A DNA stretch of 64,000 nucleotides from Cytophagales bacterium (GTDB lineage: Bacteria > Bacteroidota > Bacteroidia > Cytophagales > Cyclobacteriaceae): the NCBI GenBank assembly GCA_022360015.1, contig JAKSDQ010000152.1:94797-158796 (forward strand), read 5' to 3'. The notes below the pieces were generated by a model that made no database searches, was not told where the DNA came from, and worked only from the letters and a program-made list of their open reading frames with translations. Numbering within the stretch: the stretch's first letter is position 1; each line of letters opens with the position of its first letter. The position numbers and the translations under genes were made by a program. Below are positions 63,277 to 64,000 of this stretch, piece by piece.

Positions 63277-63585
63277 GCTCGGATGGTGGAATTGGTAGAC
63301 ACGCAGGACTTAAATTAATTTGAGTGCTCCTGAAGAAATTCAGGAAGTAAAGTCCCTCAAATTCGGGGAAACCTTATCTTTTCGCAAAGAATGGCAATCC
63401 CGAGCCAAGTCCCAAAAATTGGGAAAGGTGTAGAGACTAGACGGGGGATACCTAAAGTCACTATTTGGTGGATATGGTAAAGGGATAGTCCAGGCCACAA
63501 ATTCTAAAAGAAGCAATGAAAGTTGTAGTGGTAAGAAAATCCTGTGGGCATTGCGCCCGTGTGGGTTCAAGTCCCACTCCGAGTA
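63277..63585 (+). tRNA. tRNA-Leu (UAA), interrupted by a group I intron
   Basis: Exon 1 is 63277-63311 and exon 2 is 63536-63585, together 85 nt. Acceptor GCTCGGA pairs with TCCGAGT (G-U at the first pair), discriminator A. Anticodon stem CAGGA/TCCTG with loop CTT-AAAA gives anticodon TAA, split after its first base. Variable arm GGGC-ATTGC-GCCC and T-arm GTGGG-TTCAAGT-CCCAC are intact, so the spliced RNA should be functional. Confidence 0.93.
63312..63535 (+). ncRNA. Group I self-splicing intron in the tRNA-Leu(UAA) anticodon loop
   Basis: 224-nt intron ending in G (63535). Pairings found by eye: P1 exon ACTT (63308-63311) with GAGT (63322-63325), placing the conserved U-G pair at the splice site; P2 TCCTG/CAGGA; P3 GTCCCTC (63352-63358)/GGGGGAT (63443-63449); P4 TTCGGG (63362-63367)/CCCGAG (63399-63404); P5 TCTTT/AAAGA; P6a TCCCAA/TTGGGA; P7 GACTA (63435-63439)/TAGTC (63486-63490); P9 CCAC/GTGG. 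The core phrases GGCAATCCCGAGCCAAG and GTGTAGAGACTAGACGGG are those of the cyanobacterial/plastid tRNA-Leu intron. No homing endonuclease is encoded. Confidence 0.93.
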
Positions 63586-63588
63586 CTT

Positions 63589-63622
63589 AAAGCTCAAATC
63601 TTAACGATTTGAGCTTTTTTTG
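63589..63622 (+). terminator. Terminator of the tRNA-Leu gene
   Basis: AAAGCTCAAATC-type 12-base arm (63589-63600), loop TTAAC, GATTTGAGCTTT (63606-63617), then more T. It lies 4 nt after the tRNA-Leu 3' end. Confidence 0.85.
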
Positions 63623-63723
63623 TTTTAATCGGTTAAGAATTACTTTAAACGTTCAAAAAAGAACGGAAATGTTCTTCAGGTTTTCAATTCAATTCTCCGA
63701 GTCAGAGACCCTAGTTGCTCATT

Positions 63724-63760
63724 GTTCATTCGAAGTCTTCCGCAGGTAGACTTCGAACAA
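63724..63760. repeat. Long inverted repeat near the maturase remnant
   Basis: TTCGAAGTCT (63729-63738), nine-base loop, AGACTTCGAA (63748-63757); with a three-base bulge the pairing extends outward to TTGTT (63722-63726) and AACAA. It may be part of the decayed retroelement or a separate hairpin. Confidence 0.55.
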
Positions 63761-63781
63761 TTGGGGAAGGCTGCCAGATAA

Positions 63782-64000
63782 GCTCAGAAAGCAGACCTCG
63801 AAGCCTTACTGTTGAACAACTACCGACTGGCAAGTATTCAGGCAAAGCTCAAACAACTGGATGAGTGGTTGAGGAACCGACTTCGATATTGTATATGGCA
63901 TGACTGGAAGAAGCCGGAGAGGAAGCGTAAAAACATGATCAGATGAGGAGTGCCACAAGCACAGGCCTATGCCTGGAGCAGGACCAGGATGGGAGGCTGG
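63782..64000 (+). pseudogene. Decayed group II intron reverse transcriptase/maturase fragment (C-terminal, runs off window)
   Basis: The frame from 63782 reads ...ASIQAKLKQLDEWLRNRLRY, then CIWHDWKKPERKRKNMIR, then TGA (63944-63946), then GVPQAQAYAWSRTRMGGW to the window edge. This is the GIIM maturase domain of group II intron proteins (DEWLRxRLRxxIWxxWKKP...LIxLGVxxxxAxxxAxSRxGxW). The stop sits where Leu is expected, and the frame is closed by TAA just upstream, with no RT domain before it, so the element is broken. Confidence 0.85.

Noticed and set aside
63340..63597. 85-codon open frame on the minus strand across the tRNA-Leu and intron
   Set aside because: It is antisense to a structured tRNA and group I intron. 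Its sequence (SEWDLNPHGRNAHR) is the familiar false translation of a reverse tRNA-Leu.

Overview
The window looks like chromosomal DNA of a marine or soil Bacteroidota bacterium, most likely order Cytophagales (inference). Evidence: promoters of the TTTG-N20-TAnnTTTG type, start sites without Shine-Dalgarno sequences, a TonB receptor paired with a surface lipoprotein whose Cys is followed by Ser and Asp residues, beta-propeller histidine kinases, a SigZ-type sigma factor, DUF6702 and DUF4332 proteins, and tRNAs without an encoded CCA. There is no phage, CRISPR array or large island. Nearly all genes are ordinary chromosomal ones; the unusual material is in intergenic DNA and at the right end.

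Layout. 1-5.8 kb: metal resistance, with a CusA-type RND pump (cut by the left edge), a TolC-like outer-membrane factor and a CusB adaptor, then a convergent sigZ-arsM pair. 5.9-9.9 kb: Nudix hydrolase, DUF4332 protein, a fabF-tetR unit and a small membrane protein. 10.1-14.2 kb: recJ-lptB-GH3 on the minus strand. 14.4-17.5 kb: Fic protein, XRE regulator and NYN-domain protein, each with unusual upstream DNA. 17.5-21.4 kb: SPOR-like protein, fumC, a solitary MoxR ATPase. 21.5-26.8 kb: lipoprotein and TonB receptor sharing a PHO-box-like promoter layout. 26.8-33.5 kb: a FtsX-type permease and a five-gene minus-strand operon (RIC, ruvX, def, aminotransferase, omega-amidase). 33.8-41.6 kb: ctpA, cupin protein, proC, prenyl synthase, rhomboid, universal stress protein, ABC exporter. 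41.6-46.3 kb: M1 peptidase, HupE/UreJ, DUF6702, hydrolase-OsmC fusion. 46.9-58 kb: a PhoB-like response regulator and kinase, then three large signalling proteins with no DNA-binding output domain. 59.4-62.8 kb: an ECF sigma / putative anti-sigma / envelope-protein operon. 63.0-64.0 kb: tRNA-Gly, a truncated tRNA-Leu, an intact tRNA-Leu(UAA) split by a 224-nt group I intron, and a decayed group II intron maturase fragment.

The strongest finds are: (1) the group I intron in the tRNA-Leu(UAA) anticodon loop, at the same site as the cyanobacterial and plastid intron, with all core pairings traceable by eye, next to a 5' half of a second tRNA-Leu and a group II maturase remnant; (2) 11-bp-phased TTMACA repeats exactly 31 bp upstream of the -7 element of both the lipoprotein and the TonB receptor gene, suggesting phosphate-type control; (3) a 4-bp tandem duplication that shifts the frame of an otherwise intact methionine-type aminotransferase; (4) a 10-bp-phased repeat array directly before the Fic gene; (5) a palindromic repeat nested in another palindromic repeat. 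All statements come from reading the sequence by eye; no database search or folding program was run.
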